Assembly (NCBI GenBank): GCA_963971225.1
Contig: OZ020267.1
Location: 121,079,891 to 121,143,890 of the forward strand
Source: Melieria omissa
Taxonomy: Eukaryota; Arthropoda; Insecta; Diptera; Ulidiidae
Length of the DNA: 64,000 nucleotides
Direction: 5' to 3'
Shown: positions 24,686 to 35,252 of the stretch, piece by piece
Position numbering within the stretch: position 1 is the stretch's first letter
How the letters are laid out: the number at the start of each line of letters is the position of its first letter
The notes under the pieces: model-generated
Database searches by the model: none
What the model was told of the DNA's origin: nothing
What the model saw: only the letters and a program-made list of their open reading frames with translations
Made by a program: the position numbers and the translations under genes

Positions 24686-24821
24686 ATGGTAATGGCAGAG
24701 ATTGGTGGCCATTTGGCTCACCAGCTACCGTCCTTGCACAATCACAGCCAAAGTGGATTACAGCCGTCGCTGGTGATGAACCATCACCTGGACTTGGATT
24801 GTCACGGACATGATGTGATAA
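24686..24821 (+). CDS. 5' coding exon of an unrecognised gene
   Basis: The ATG at 24,686 is preceded in frame by TAA codons, so it is the first possible start. A second in-frame ATG at 24,692 has better context (G at -3 and +4). The 45 codons read MVMAEIGGHLAHQLPSLHN, then a Ser/Gln/Leu-rich part, then MNHHLDLDCHGHDVI. They end in the consensus donor GTAAGT (24,822-24,827), leaving phase 1. A pyrimidine-rich acceptor (CCCCTCTTGCAG) ends at 24,550, so the exon may be 24,551-24,821. The His- and Gln-containing N-terminus without signal peptide would suit a nuclear regulator, but no domain is present and I do not recognise the protein. No later exon was found, implying an intron that may exceed 39 kb. 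Confidence 0.6.
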
Positions 24822-25750
24822 GTAAGTATTCGGGTGGAACTTGTCCCAAACCGTTCAATTTCACCGAGGTTTGACAAAAATCGCACCGTAGTTTGCCGTC
24901 GGTGCGCCGGAACTGACCACATGCCGGCAAACAAAACAAACATTTGTGGTAAACATTTTCTTTTGCGGCGATTTATGCTGAAAATAGAATACGTGTTTGG
25001 AATTTCGTTTATTTTTCGAGGATGCAAATTTTCATTGATAAGGAATTTCGAGAATAATTTGCAAAAATTACAATCATACAATTTTAACTGAACTCAGCTA
25101 AAAACGAATCTTCACAATTATTTTCAAATTGCCCATTGCGTCATCGGTTTTAAGAACATTGAGGACCTAACACTTTGAAAGGTCAGAGTTTACGGCAAAG
25201 CGAGATGTTCTGTTTTCTCAAAATAGATCTCCTTGGGTTCGTAACACGAGTAAGAAAGAGAACTTAACTAAAGAATTTTACGGAATAGAAGCAAATAATC
25301 CATTAAAGTTTCTCACATGTGACTTCTTATCATGAGACATCTATGCAATTTGGAGTAGCTCTCTCCATACATTAAAAAATCTATGAAAACATATATCTCA
25401 ACTTTATGTCGCAAGCGACTTCAGTAATTTCCTTTTTTACTAGAGAAAGTTATTTATATCCAACATTAAATTTTTCTTTAATTGGGCTATAACATTCTCT
25501 AGTAGTCGTGGTGTCGTTCTACAAATACTACGTATGAAAATCCAGGGCAAATGGGCATCTGCCACTTCAAGAAAATTATCTTTACCTGGACAATTTGATT
25601 CTGTAACTGCACTAATGTGTTGGCGTTGCTTGTCGACTCGACTGACATTGGGATTCCGGAACTGATATGTTAACAAAGAACTATAAATCTGTCCCAAATA
25701 TCGCGATTGCGTTCGCACAATAAATTTCAGTTTAATTAGCTGCACAATTC
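24822..25750 (+). other. start of the putative long first intron
   Basis: Begins with the GTAAGT donor of the coding exon. After about 80 bases composition turns AT-rich, with no coding frame of note. The change from GC-rich exon to AT-rich sequence supports the donor. Confidence 0.45.
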
Positions 25751-26550
25751 AGTATCAAAAATATTCGATATGAATTGTTCGTGCACGAATAAGTCGACAA
25801 ATGGACTCATTAAAAAACGTTCTGCTATCGCTGACCGGGTCCAACATGCGCCGATTTGCTTCCATTTTCAATCGCAGCTCAGTCAATCGCAACGACACAT
25901 TTCACTATTTTTTTGTTACCATTTTCAGTTGTAATTTAGACATTTAAACCTAATCAACTGATCATCCAACGTTTAAAAATTGCGCATTGCTTTGCGTCGC
26001 CGTCGCCGCCGCCGCCGCTGCCGCTGCCCACATACTCAACGCTTGCGTTTTGCGTTGAGCTGATTGTGTTAAAAATAACGCCAGAGCCGCTGTCTCACCT
26101 GGCTGCGTTCAGACACCGGCGAGACAGACATGCAGTCAGGCGCACCCGCCGCTCCAGTTTCTTCCCCAACCTCACTGCAACAACGGCCAGTGGGAACCCG
26201 AACAGCAGCAGAGTTTTGTTTTCCAAAACGGCCAAGTAAAGAGCGAACGTTAAAACTTGATTGCCGCTGGCCGTACCTGGGCTCGTGTTGATTTATGAGT
26301 GCAAAATTCAATAATTTGCGGTAGATTGCCGGATTGTAACGGGTCAATGACACTTTAATGTGGCTAATTAACTTGACGAAAGCCAAAGTCGCAACTGAAA
26401 TTAAAACAACACATCGAATGCATTACAAAGTGCGCTTTATGTGCCGCCTTCCACAATTGTCTTCTTCTCAAAGCAAGAACAACAACAATGAAATTCTATA
26501 AAAACGCAGTTAAGATGTGTGAAATCGTTTCCCGTGATTCAGTGTAGCTT
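25751..26550. other. GC-richer transposon-free block
   Basis: Includes a GCC-type repeat patch at about 25,995-26,030 and unique sequence. No gene is supported. Within the putative intron this is a candidate regulatory block. Confidence 0.3.
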
Positions 26551-26552
26551 GA

Positions 26553-26741
26553 ATGACCAAACGGGCTCTTGAAATGGGGTTTTCGGATGAAGAGTTGGCC
26601 TTTCTTGTCATCGACTAAAACTCACGGAATGCTTCTGACGCATACACGGGCGTTGTGTTATTTGTAGATGGAACGATAAGTTAGGGGAGCGACTGGTCAA
26701 CAGACGATGAGGAAAAGGATGATTCTTCTAGAAGCAATTAG
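26553..26741 (+). pseudogene. possible piggyBac-type transposase N-terminus
   Basis: An ATG at 26,553 opens MTKRALEMGFSDEELAFLVID, then a stop. The same frame continues with short, mostly open pieces including SDWSTDDEEKDDSS. Many piggyBac-family transposases start with a short basic stretch, an LxxEEL-type motif and an acidic region. The resemblance is of that kind only, and no catalytic block follows. It would interest the TTAA-flanked elements nearby as a trace of a source element. It could equally be chance. Confidence 0.25.
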
Positions 26742-26984
26742 AAAGGAGCAAACATAGACAAATACTATAAAATTGAGTAAATTATTATTCCATGCATTTA
26801 ACTAAAAATGATATCCAAACAAACGTGAAATGTACCATAGTGAAACTAACTAATACAACTTCACATTATACAGCAAAACACTATTAAACTTGCCAAATGT
26901 ATACTTCAGAAGTAGAGCACAAATGTAAAATTTAGAAATTTGGGTAAAACAAAAGGACATTTAATATGCGTCTCTTGCAGAGCC

Positions 26985-27905
26985 CGGTGGCTTTGCTCGC
27001 AAGTTCTTTTAACCCATTGCTGCCTAATGGATAAAATTTTACCCTTGAAAACTGACTTTTAAAAAAAATCACAAAAAAGTTCGTGGTGGAGATATCTCAA
27101 AATCTAGTGGAGGTCACCCTAAAATTCCGCCATCTAGCTAGAGTTACCAGACTCTAAAAATCGTGAATTTTTTGGAGGTGGAAAATGTGGTAAAACGTAG
27201 TGGCCCTAGAACCCCACAAAAATCTGCCTCCTAACTCACTTTAAAAAGTATGGAAAAAAGCTACCATTACTGCCTAATGGGTACAAAAATGAATGAATTA
27301 ATGAAAATCTGAGCAACGTGCAGAGAGAGAAGGCTGAAATTTTGTTTCTGATCATTTTGAGTCAATTCCAGGTCGTGTATAAAATTTTATCAAAATCGTA
27401 TGGGCGAAACTGATTCCCGGCAGCAATGGGTTGATAATTAGATTCCGTGGCACCGTGATTTCGAAAAAAAACACGTATCGGTTTGTTATTATTTGGAGCA
27501 TTTCCACCAAGTTTGAAGCAGAAAACCTCATTAAATCCCTTGGGCCGGTTTACAACTTGGAATTTAAAAAATTAAAAACACGTGTTTGTTTCTAATTTCA
27601 AGGGTGTTCACCTATTTTGAAGTCAATAGGTTCATCGGTTTATGTTTGTTTTTCGAAGTCTTCCCATATACAAACCTTAACCCATTGTTGACCACGTTAA
27701 ATTCTAATTTTAGAAAAATTAAAAAAAAGTGTCGATTTTTTTTTATTAGGAATATTTTCACCCGGTTTGAAATCAACAGCCCCATCAAATCGCGGTTTTC
27801 AAAAAATCCCGTCTTAGCGGAGATTCATTCTATAGTTCTAAAGTGGAGCTATAGTTCAAATTTCATGTTTGTAGCTCAGTCAGTCAGTCAGGACAAACAA
27901 TTATG
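26985..27905 (+). repeat. Helitron-like tandem-unit repeat, head and tail present
   Basis: The head CCCGGTGGCTTTGCTCGCAA resembles that of the copy at 59.3 kb. The body has units with TTTCACC..GTTTGAA and AACCCATTGTTGACC phrases, and the 3' tail is AGCTCAGTCAGTCAGTCAGG. A TTAA-type element (27,013-27,430) is inserted 28 bp after the head. The tandem units, lack of terminal inverted repeats and conserved head and tail suggest a non-autonomous rolling-circle element. This classification is inferred, since no 5'-TC or CTRR-3' signature is clear in this copy. Confidence 0.55.
27013..27430. mobile_element. piggyBac-type TTAA element, CCCATTGCTGCC ends
   Basis: The inverted ends CCCATTGCTGCC are flanked by TTAA on the left (27,009-27,012) and TTGA on the right (27,431-27,434), one change from TTAA. 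A palindrome GGATAAAATTTTACCC at 27,029-27,044 is centred 24.5 bp from the left tip. A matching palindrome (ATAAAATTTTAT, 27,379-27,390) is centred 46.5 bp from the right tip. That near-left, far-right asymmetry is also found in the canonical piggyBac ends. The 418 bp have no coding capacity. Confidence 0.8.
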
Positions 27906-28371
27906 TGCATATATTAAAAAATGGTAACTCATGCGACAACCCTGTTGTTTTTAAAGCATTCATTCCAGTGCTTCGGTCATTTGTTTGCGCACCTATTTAA
28001 ATTGTCTTTAAAATAAAAAATTGCCAACAAAACTGTTTTTACAGACTGCATGTATTAATTGCAGTTTCCATAAAGTGAGTCAGGTGTAATTTCTAATATA
28101 GTTAATTGCTGTTGGTGATGTTTAGATCGAAGCATCAACTGCTGTTTTACCCCTCAACTCGAATTTGGACTCTAAGTGTTAAACCACCTTGAAATTAACT
28201 ATCAAACGGAAATTTATCGTAAAAATAGATTAAATTAAATAAAATTGTGTAACGCGGTAACTTCACGCACACTTTTATTAAAACAAAAAGACAATTGAAG
28301 AATTTTAAAAATGATTTTACGCTACATTGGTCGCGGCGCCTGTGGTCGCGTGTCGGTTCGTTCTCTCAACT
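27906..28371. other. AT-rich non-coding sequence
   Basis: No gene or element end is recognised before the CTT repeat. Confidence 0.3.
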
Positions 28372-28405
28372 CCTTCTTCTTCTTCTTCTTCTTCTTCTTC
28401 TTCTT
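28372..28405. repeat. (CTT)n microsatellite
   Basis: About eleven CTT units. The same repeat forms the tail of the SINE at 7.46 kb (AAG on the minus strand), so this tract may be a SINE tail whose body is lost or too diverged to recognise. Confidence 0.85.
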
Positions 28406-28671
28406 GGCACCGTTCACAATTGTGGTACTTACTTACAACGTCTAACGTCTAAGAAATGTGATAATTTCATTTATCTAACCCAACTAAATACGGCTTTCAA
28501 GAACAAGAAACAATATCAGCAGCAGTTCTAGACAATTAATCAGGATTCATCAGAATCAGAAATACACGTGGCTCCAAATTTGGAAACATGTAATGTTTTA
28601 ATCCAATATAATTGTGTTTTGTTTAATTTTTTTTTTTTAATTCTCCTTCTTAAGTGTGAACGAAAAACTGC

Positions 28672-28722
28672 CAAATCGCCGTTCCGATTCGGCGTTAAAC
28701 TTTAGGTCCCCTCCCTCCCTTC
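28672..28722 (+). repeat. SINE body fragment
   Basis: GCCGTTCCGATTCGGCGTTA followed by AAACTTTAGGTCCC matches the body of the SINE at 7,462-7,778. No tRNA-like head is visible. A CTT tract lies 270 bp upstream. Confidence 0.5.
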
Positions 28723-29570
28723 CCCATTCGTTTGAAATGTGTGTTAAATCACATGTCGGAAAAAACAGTGTTGCATACACATTTCAAACGGGTGGAATTT
28801 GTGGTATAACAACGGGCCCATAGGCCTAAGTGTGTCTCATACAGAGGCAGCCACTAAACCAACCAACCAACTCCTTCTTAGAAAAATCGAAGAATATAGG
28901 CTTCGAATACATAGTTCGTATTCAACGATTTGTCATATGTGATTTTAAAATGTCAATTTTCTATACAAAGGAATTTGAAATATTGTAATTTATTTGGAAA
29001 TGCCCTAAAACAGTTTACCTAAACATTTTAATTAATTAATTAATTTGTTGATTAATTGGTTAATTAATTACTGTTTTAATTGGCATTGAATAATTTATTT
29101 ACAAACTTAATGACAGTTGGGAGGCTAGTTTCACTGATCTAATAAAAATGTTTACGAGTAAAATGACTTTACGGCTTCAGAATATAGTCGGGTATCCACA
29201 TAAAGTGTAAATATATTCAATTGGCGGGGTGCAATATTACAAAATGAATTTGAATTTTGGTTTGAAATGATCAGTGAATAAAGTTTTGTCCTTAAAAATC
29301 CTTTTCAACAGCATTAATAGAAGTACAGCGATGGTAACATCTAGATTTCCAAAAATTGATCAGCACCAATTTGTCAAATAATAAATCCGAATGTGCCAAT
29401 CCGAATCGTGAAAATCGAACACAATCCTGGAAGTGTACATAATACCTAATTAGCTTTCAATAAATCTTCTTTTCTTTGAGCAGACCCCGAATTGCCCTAA
29501 CAAGAATAACTAAATAACAAAATAACATTATTCCAAGACTAGAAAAGATTCGAACGTAGTTTAAGTATTG
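28723..29570. other. AT-rich non-coding sequence
   Basis: Contains TTAATTAATTAATT-type runs near 29,030-29,070. No gene is supported. Confidence 0.3.
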
Positions 29571-31080
29571 GTTCAGTGGTGCACTTTGCTGGAATTTAAT
29601 TTGCTGCCAGGCAGCAACTGACTGCGTTTAGACTTTAAAGTGTTGATGTAAACTTTTTCGAGCGCCGTGCGTGCATGTGTGAAATTATGCCTTGAATATG
29701 CAAAGTCAACAGTTGCTTATGGCAAATAATGAGTCGAAATTAATAATCGTGCACGAGTGCATACATTACAAACATCAGTCGCCGCACTGCGAGATGGAGC
29801 GTCGCGCCTGAGATGCAAATAACGCAGCAAATCAAAGTGGGGGACGTACACTCACACACGCACACGCCGCCGACACAACGCACATGGCGTCGGGCAGAAC
29901 AACAGTTTCGAATTGTAATTAGCTGGAAGAAATCAGCGCAACCCAAATGCCGGTCAAGAGCTGAGTAAATATTTAATACGGGGCCGTTTTTCACTGGCCA
30001 GCAGTTTTGCGCTCGTTTCGTGCAAATTAAGGAAAGTGCTACGACATCTTCATCACTGCCGGCAGCGAGCAGCACAAATGCGCCAACTGTGCGTATTTTT
30101 CTCGTCGTCGGTCGCTGCCGCTGCTGCTGCGGCTTCTGGTTCCTCCCGGGCGGCGCACAGTGCACCGAGAGCGACAGCAACTGCAGCGGCGGCAGCATCG
30201 CAAGCGGCAACAGGGTGGCAACGGGCAACGACAATGGCAATCGGAATCGGAATAGCAGTCGCCGCAGCCCGCGCGGCTGACAAAGACAGCACGTTAGTTT
30301 ATTGCGTTGCGCGCACTTTGTGCAACTTTTGCCTTTCCTCCCGGCCGTAAACATTTTAATGAGTTTTTCATGTATTTTTTTGCCCGTCTTACGATTTATG
30401 CGGTTGTTGTTCTTGCCGGTGCCTATTGTTGTTGTTGTCGTTGCTGCCGTTGTTGGCGCAGACGCAAGCGCACACGCTGACGCTGATAACTTCTCAAGTA
30501 GTCGTTAAATTAATTAAATAAAGCTAAAAATGTTGTTGTTGTTGGTGTTGCTGTTGCTCTTTGTTCCCTTAGTTGCGCACCGTTGTTTACATAAACTTTG
30601 TCAATTGACAATTTCATAAAATCCAGTTTGCGACGCGAGGGATTTGCCGCTTTTTGTTGCTGCTCTCGAAGTTTTCGCAGCGCTCCAAGTGTCGTCGACG
30701 CGCCGCCGCCGCACTATTTACAAATCACACAGGCTCACGCACAAATCGCACACTACGCATTCGGAGGAATTTGCTCAGCCATTGAGAACGTTTCGCAGCG
30801 CACTAATTAAATCCGGCCCACCCGCCGCCCGCTATCCGTGCCAGCTCCACTCTTAGACAACTTTCGACAGTTGCAAAGCAAACATTTTGCTACATGTCGC
30901 CCAATGAAAACAAAATTATGAATTGTAAACGATCGCTTCATCATACACGTGTGCAATGCATATGCAATTTCTGTGTATGTGTGTGTGTGTGTGTCAAATG
31001 TTTACTGGCCTTGTTTCGGGTTGGCCTTATTTATCACAACTGCCAGCCGTGAATTAACGGATTTATCGTTGACAATCTAA
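29571..31080. other. GC-richer transposon-free block
   Basis: GCN-repeat and GGAATC-repeat patches near 30,110-30,270 create long overlapping frames (up to 204 codons on the minus strand, and an alanine-rich plus-strand frame). GTT-rich patches lie at 30,400-30,450 and 30,530-30,555, and a GT tract at about 30,975-30,994. No frame has a domain or a plausible start. Probably non-coding, possibly regulatory. Confidence 0.35.
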
Positions 31081-31539
31081 TGAACAAACTGACAGATGAC
31101 TGAGAACATAATTTCCACACGCATATTTTAATATAAACAAATTGTCTGAACTCACTAAATATTTTCTGCATTTCTCAAAAGTCCAATTAATTAAGATATG
31201 GAAAAAATATACAATTATCTATTCGTATAAAAAAATTGCAGCTCAAAGGGACTTAAAAAAAATAACAAAATTTATAATGCAATATAATATAAATTTTCAA
31301 TATTCTATTAAGAGGAATTACAACAAAAGATGGTGTTAGATTTTGATGTGAACTCACATTTACAGTAATTTTACTTACTGATCTTACAACCCAAATTTCA
31401 ATACACTTGAATCGATTGGCTTGGCTTGGCTTAATTTTTTTGGTCCCTACTTAAAAGATTTTAATGTTGAAAGTATTAAATAATCACGGTGATATTTGGC
31501 GTCAATGCTTTTCATACTTCAGCTAAGAACTTATACACA
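31081..31539. other. AT-rich non-coding sequence
   Basis: No supported gene. Ends at the TA target of the next element. Confidence 0.3.
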
Positions 31540-31541
31540 TA

Positions 31542-32059
31542 CAGGGTGACGCAAAAATTGTCACCTAATGCCAGGCGCGGATTCAGAAAAATATTTCTGG
31601 GGGGCGGTTTAAAAAGTAATTCTTTAATATTTATAAAATGCCGCTTAATTTTTATGTAGTTTTATAGTCGATGCAAATATTTCGGGGGGTTTCAACCCCC
31701 CTGGATCCGCCACTGCCTAATGCTCTAATTCTGTGGTCAAAAGCAATAACCGCTTAGATCGACTTACGAAGAAATTGAGTTATGGATGCCACCACGTTCC
31801 CTTGACTGTGCTCTACGTTTGTGTAAAATCGGGGAGTTTGTAACTTTAAAATAAAAAAGTTATTAATAAAAACTTATTCGCATTCGCGCTAAAACTTTAA
31901 AACGAGATTGCTCGAAACAGCAATTTACGACTTAGGCGGTTATTGCTTTTGACCACAGAATTTGTTTGAATGAATGAATGTCAAACAGGATTTGCTTTTG
32001 CCGCCATTTGCAAAAATTACAGCATTTGTCGATAAAGTGATGACCTTTGGGCCACCCTG
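31542..32059. mobile_element. mariner-type element with CAGGGTG ends, interrupted
   Basis: The ends CAGGGTGACGCAAAA and, reverse-complemented, CAGGGTGGCCCAAAG are flanked by TA (31,540-31,541 and 32,060-32,061). Inside lies a longer inverted repeat: AATTCTGTGGTCAAAAGCAA at about 31,727 is mirrored at about 31,943-31,962. The element is largely self-complementary. A hAT-type MITE has landed at 31,572-31,715, so the original element was about 366 bp. No coding frame is recognised. The ends resemble those of Tc1/mariner elements. Confidence 0.75.
31572..31715. mobile_element. hAT-type MITE, copy 1
   Basis: 144 bp with inverted ends CAGGCGCGGATTCAG and, reverse-complemented, CAGTGGCGGATCCAG. A perfect 8-bp direct repeat CCTAATGC flanks it (31,564-31,571 and 31,716-31,723). 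The 8-bp duplication is diagnostic of the hAT superfamily. A G-run, TTTCAACCCCCC-type subterminal stem lies near the right end. It is inserted inside the CAGGGTG element and is therefore younger. Confidence 0.9.
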
Positions 32060-32061
32060 TA

Positions 32062-32501
32062 TATACATGGAGTAGGGTTGCCATACAAGAGTGATGTATA
32101 AAATACAAAAATTTGGTAACTTATTTAAATAACCGATTAGTTTATGGATCTTTGTGACTAAAAGTGAGTGTCGAGAACCTTTTCGATCCATTCGTCTAGA
32201 ATAGTTGTTGATTGCAAATTAAGTTATTGCTGATTTTAATGTTGGAAGCGAAATAAGTAGTTGAAATTTGGTTTATTTAAAAAAGTTTGCGTTTTTTACC
32301 CAATGACGTTTGCAGATTACGAATATAAATAAGAAAATAAGTCAGTCGAAACCCACTGAAACACTTTTTTATCTTCAATGCAGCGTTTTAATGAAGCAGA
32401 AATAGGTTTAAATAGTTTATAATGTAGTATTTCCAGTTGTAGTGAATAATTGATTAGTTGATTCACAATTAATTACTTAATATTCGCATTTTCATGTTTT
32501 C
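32062..32501. other. AT-rich non-coding sequence
   Basis: No gene or repeat recognised. Confidence 0.3.
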
Positions 32502-32505
32502 TTAA

Positions 32506-33032
32506 CCCATTGAACACAGCTTTTATGTCGGTGGGCCGATTTTTTAATTTTGACAAAATAACTTTAGCTTGACCTAGTTGAAAGTTTTAAAGTTTTATAA
32601 TTTTTTCAAGTGTTTTCCTGCAAATAAGCGTTTCCTAAAGGCAACACTCGCGCAAGAAGTTGTCAATACTTCTTCTGCTTTGCTTATGAACATATGCAAA
32701 TTTTTGGAAAGGATGACATATCTCACCAATGTTGCTTTAAGGAAACAGCAAGTTTTAAAAACTTATAGAAGATCTATGAACATGATTATGTGAACCCAAA
32801 TCGTGGACATCAAATGTTAAGCATATTTTAATATATTTTAATTTTCTATTTTTCCGGATTTAACAACAACATGTTAAAAATTTCTTTCACTTTCTTTTTA
32901 CTAGTAAGAGAAATATTCGAAAAATTAAATGTAAAAAAATATCAATGCATGTTAAAAGAAAAAAAGTTGAAGTTTAAAATTTTATAAATTAAAACGCTTA
33001 CTGACTTTAAAGAAACGGTTCTGGTTAATGGG
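32506..33032. mobile_element. piggyBac-type TTAA element, CCCATTGAAC end
   Basis: TTAA lies at 32,502-32,505 and 33,033-33,036. The tips are CCCATTGAACACAG and, reverse-complemented, CCCATTAACCAGAAC. The palindrome TCGGTGGGCCGA at 32,528-32,539 is centred 28.5 bp from the left tip, a little further in than in the other elements. The 527-bp interior has a 71-codon frame without known motifs. Another TTAA element begins only 50 bp downstream. Confidence 0.65.
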
Positions 33033-33086
33033 TTAAAAACTCCATATATGGCAAACATTGTAGTTGATTGTTCGTTGATTTCTTAA

Positions 33087-34116
33087 CCCTTTCGCTATTT
33101 TGTTGCCATATGGCAACATGCTACTTTGTCTGAACGTCTGAACCCTCTATGGTTCCAGGAATACGTTATTTTATTGATCTTTAGAATAGTTTTAGGAAAA
33201 ATACGAAATTAATAAACTTAATATTAAAGTTTACAGAAGAGAAGTATACACGTTTTTTTAGTGGTATATCTTGGCATAGTAAAGGAAGAAGCAGAAAACT
33301 TTAGATAACTTTTTAATTTGACGTTTTCTTTCAATTTAGATACTTTTTTTATTTTGGCTGAGGTAAATTAACCCTTTCGGTTATTCTATGCCATATGGCA
33401 TAGCATCTTTTCAGTGCCTGTTTTAGGTTAAACACTTGTGGATACTATATTTTTAAATTTTTGTATTTTTCTCTGAAGGTTTTTATACCAAATAATGAAA
33501 AAAATATTTTGATTAGTATACCAAGTAAATTGTAAGGGTTTAGAAAGTGCGCAGTCCTATCGAGCTGCTTATTTTACAAAAAGAGGTCACTTCGTACTTT
33601 TATTTATTCTATTACAAAAATCAATTTATTTTATAGGTTTATGTAAGTAATCTAGTAGGTATTTATTGCTTTAGTAAGTGTAAAAAAAGTTAGATCCCAA
33701 ATATAGTTCACTAAGGCTGTACGATTTTTTATATTTCTTACTATGCCATATTTCATGATGTTCAAAAACCACTTTTTCGAACAATATTTAAAAAAATGAC
33801 TTTTGATTATTCATTATGTAGGCTTACACAGTAATAAAATGGAAAAGAATGACTTTTAAAGTTAAAAACAAAAAAGAAGTACCGAAAGTGTTAAGAAATA
33901 TTCAAATTTTCGTTATGCCTAAGAAGTTTTATGTTTCAGTAATTATTACAGCCAAAACGATGTGGTTGCTCTCCTAGAAAAACACTCTAAAATACAGGGT
34001 CCGAGTATAAAAATTAAAAAATTTCTGTTGGAATGTTGCTAATACAACCAAATAGAACCCTGAAACGTAAAATTAAAAATTTTAACTTTCCCCAGTAAAA
34101 ACCTGTAGCGAAAGGG
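33087..34116. mobile_element. piggyBac-type TTAA element, CCCTTTCGCTA ends, nested end inside
   Basis: TTAA at 33,083-33,086 and 34,117-34,120 bounds inverted tips CCCTTTCGCTATTTTG and, reverse-complemented, CCCTTTCGCTACAGG. The left palindrome GTTGCCATATGGCAAC (33,102-33,117) is centred 23.5 bp in. A second TTAA at 33,368-33,371 is followed by CCCTTTCGGTTATT and palindrome CTATGCCATATGGCATAG (33,386-33,403), also centred 23.5 bp in. This is a related left end nested in the first element, with no matching right end found. The two palindromes share the core GCCATATGGC but differ in their outer base pairs. No transposase frame was found. Confidence 0.75.
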
Positions 34117-34120
34117 TTAA

Positions 34121-35250
34121 CCAACCCCACCACATCTGATTACGATATTTCAGCAATCAGAAAAATGTCTGCTCGAAAGAAAGACAAAAATTAAGATACA
34201 TTTCGTGAAACTTTTGAATATGTATTTGTGACATTTGCTTCTCTTATTATGATAAACTTTCTTACCCTATTTAATTTTAATTTAATTCAGGTCTTGAAAT
34301 ATTTCTGTCAAGGTTTTGCTTGGAATGAATACAGTAGATAACTTCCAAATCGATCTTTTATTTAATTTTTAGACATGTAAGAAGAAAATCAGGGTCTGAA
34401 AGAACTCACGTGACACTAGAATATCCAAGAGGGTTAGAAACTGGAAATATTTAAAAAGTTGAGTTCTATTTTGTATCATAATTTACTTAAAAAAAGGTTG
34501 GATTAGCCGGTCATTTTAGAATTAAGCACAAGTTGCAGGGATAAAATATATACAGATATTAGTTCTTCCCGCCTATTTACGTCGTTTCATTACTCTTGAA
34601 CATTTTTTAATCGATGCAAGCATTTTTCAATTCCATATTTCCATATTTTTTTCTCTCACAATATAGACAGACAAGCAAATATGCACATATTTATATATTT
34701 TTATTTTCTATGCATTAAAAAACTGTGTGTACAGTTTAAACAAGTAGTAACATTTCATTAAAATAAGTACATTAGTTCATTCGCTTAGTAAATAAATAAA
34801 TAATAATAAATGAAAAATAATAAATAAATAGAACAATTGCAAGTCATACCACTGAAAACCGCATATCGGTAATTTTTTCTTGCGAAAACTTAAGACATAA
34901 AGTGTTTGTGTATTTGTTCATATAATTAACTGCAAGTTCTGCAGAATAATTTTTTAAGCATAATACATAAATAATTTGATGCCTATTTTACCCAGACTAA
35001 GCATTAGCATTGAAATTAAATATTTTTTTATTAATTTTGATAAAAATGTTGTATTTTTGTTCATTTTCGAACCACTAAAAGTATTGCGGTGTAGATGCCT
35101 CGTGCTTCTCTAAATTTTTTTATGTTCGTGCAGACTATTTCCAGCCGCTCTGCTGGTGCATCTCGTGGCACTAAGCAATAGGATTCCTTTCTATTGGTTC
35201 TTCCTTGGATCAGTAGAAAAGTAATAATTGAATATTAAAAACAAATTACA
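34121..35250. other. AT-rich non-coding sequence
   Basis: Includes short TAAA-type tandem patches near 34,790-34,830. No gene or element ends are recognised. Confidence 0.3.
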
Positions 35251-35252
35251 TA

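Noticed and set aside
30036..30350. Alanine-rich plus-strand frame and the overlapping 204-codon minus-strand frame
   Set aside because: Both come from GCN and GGAATC simple repeats, start at weak or non-ATG codons, and overlap each other.
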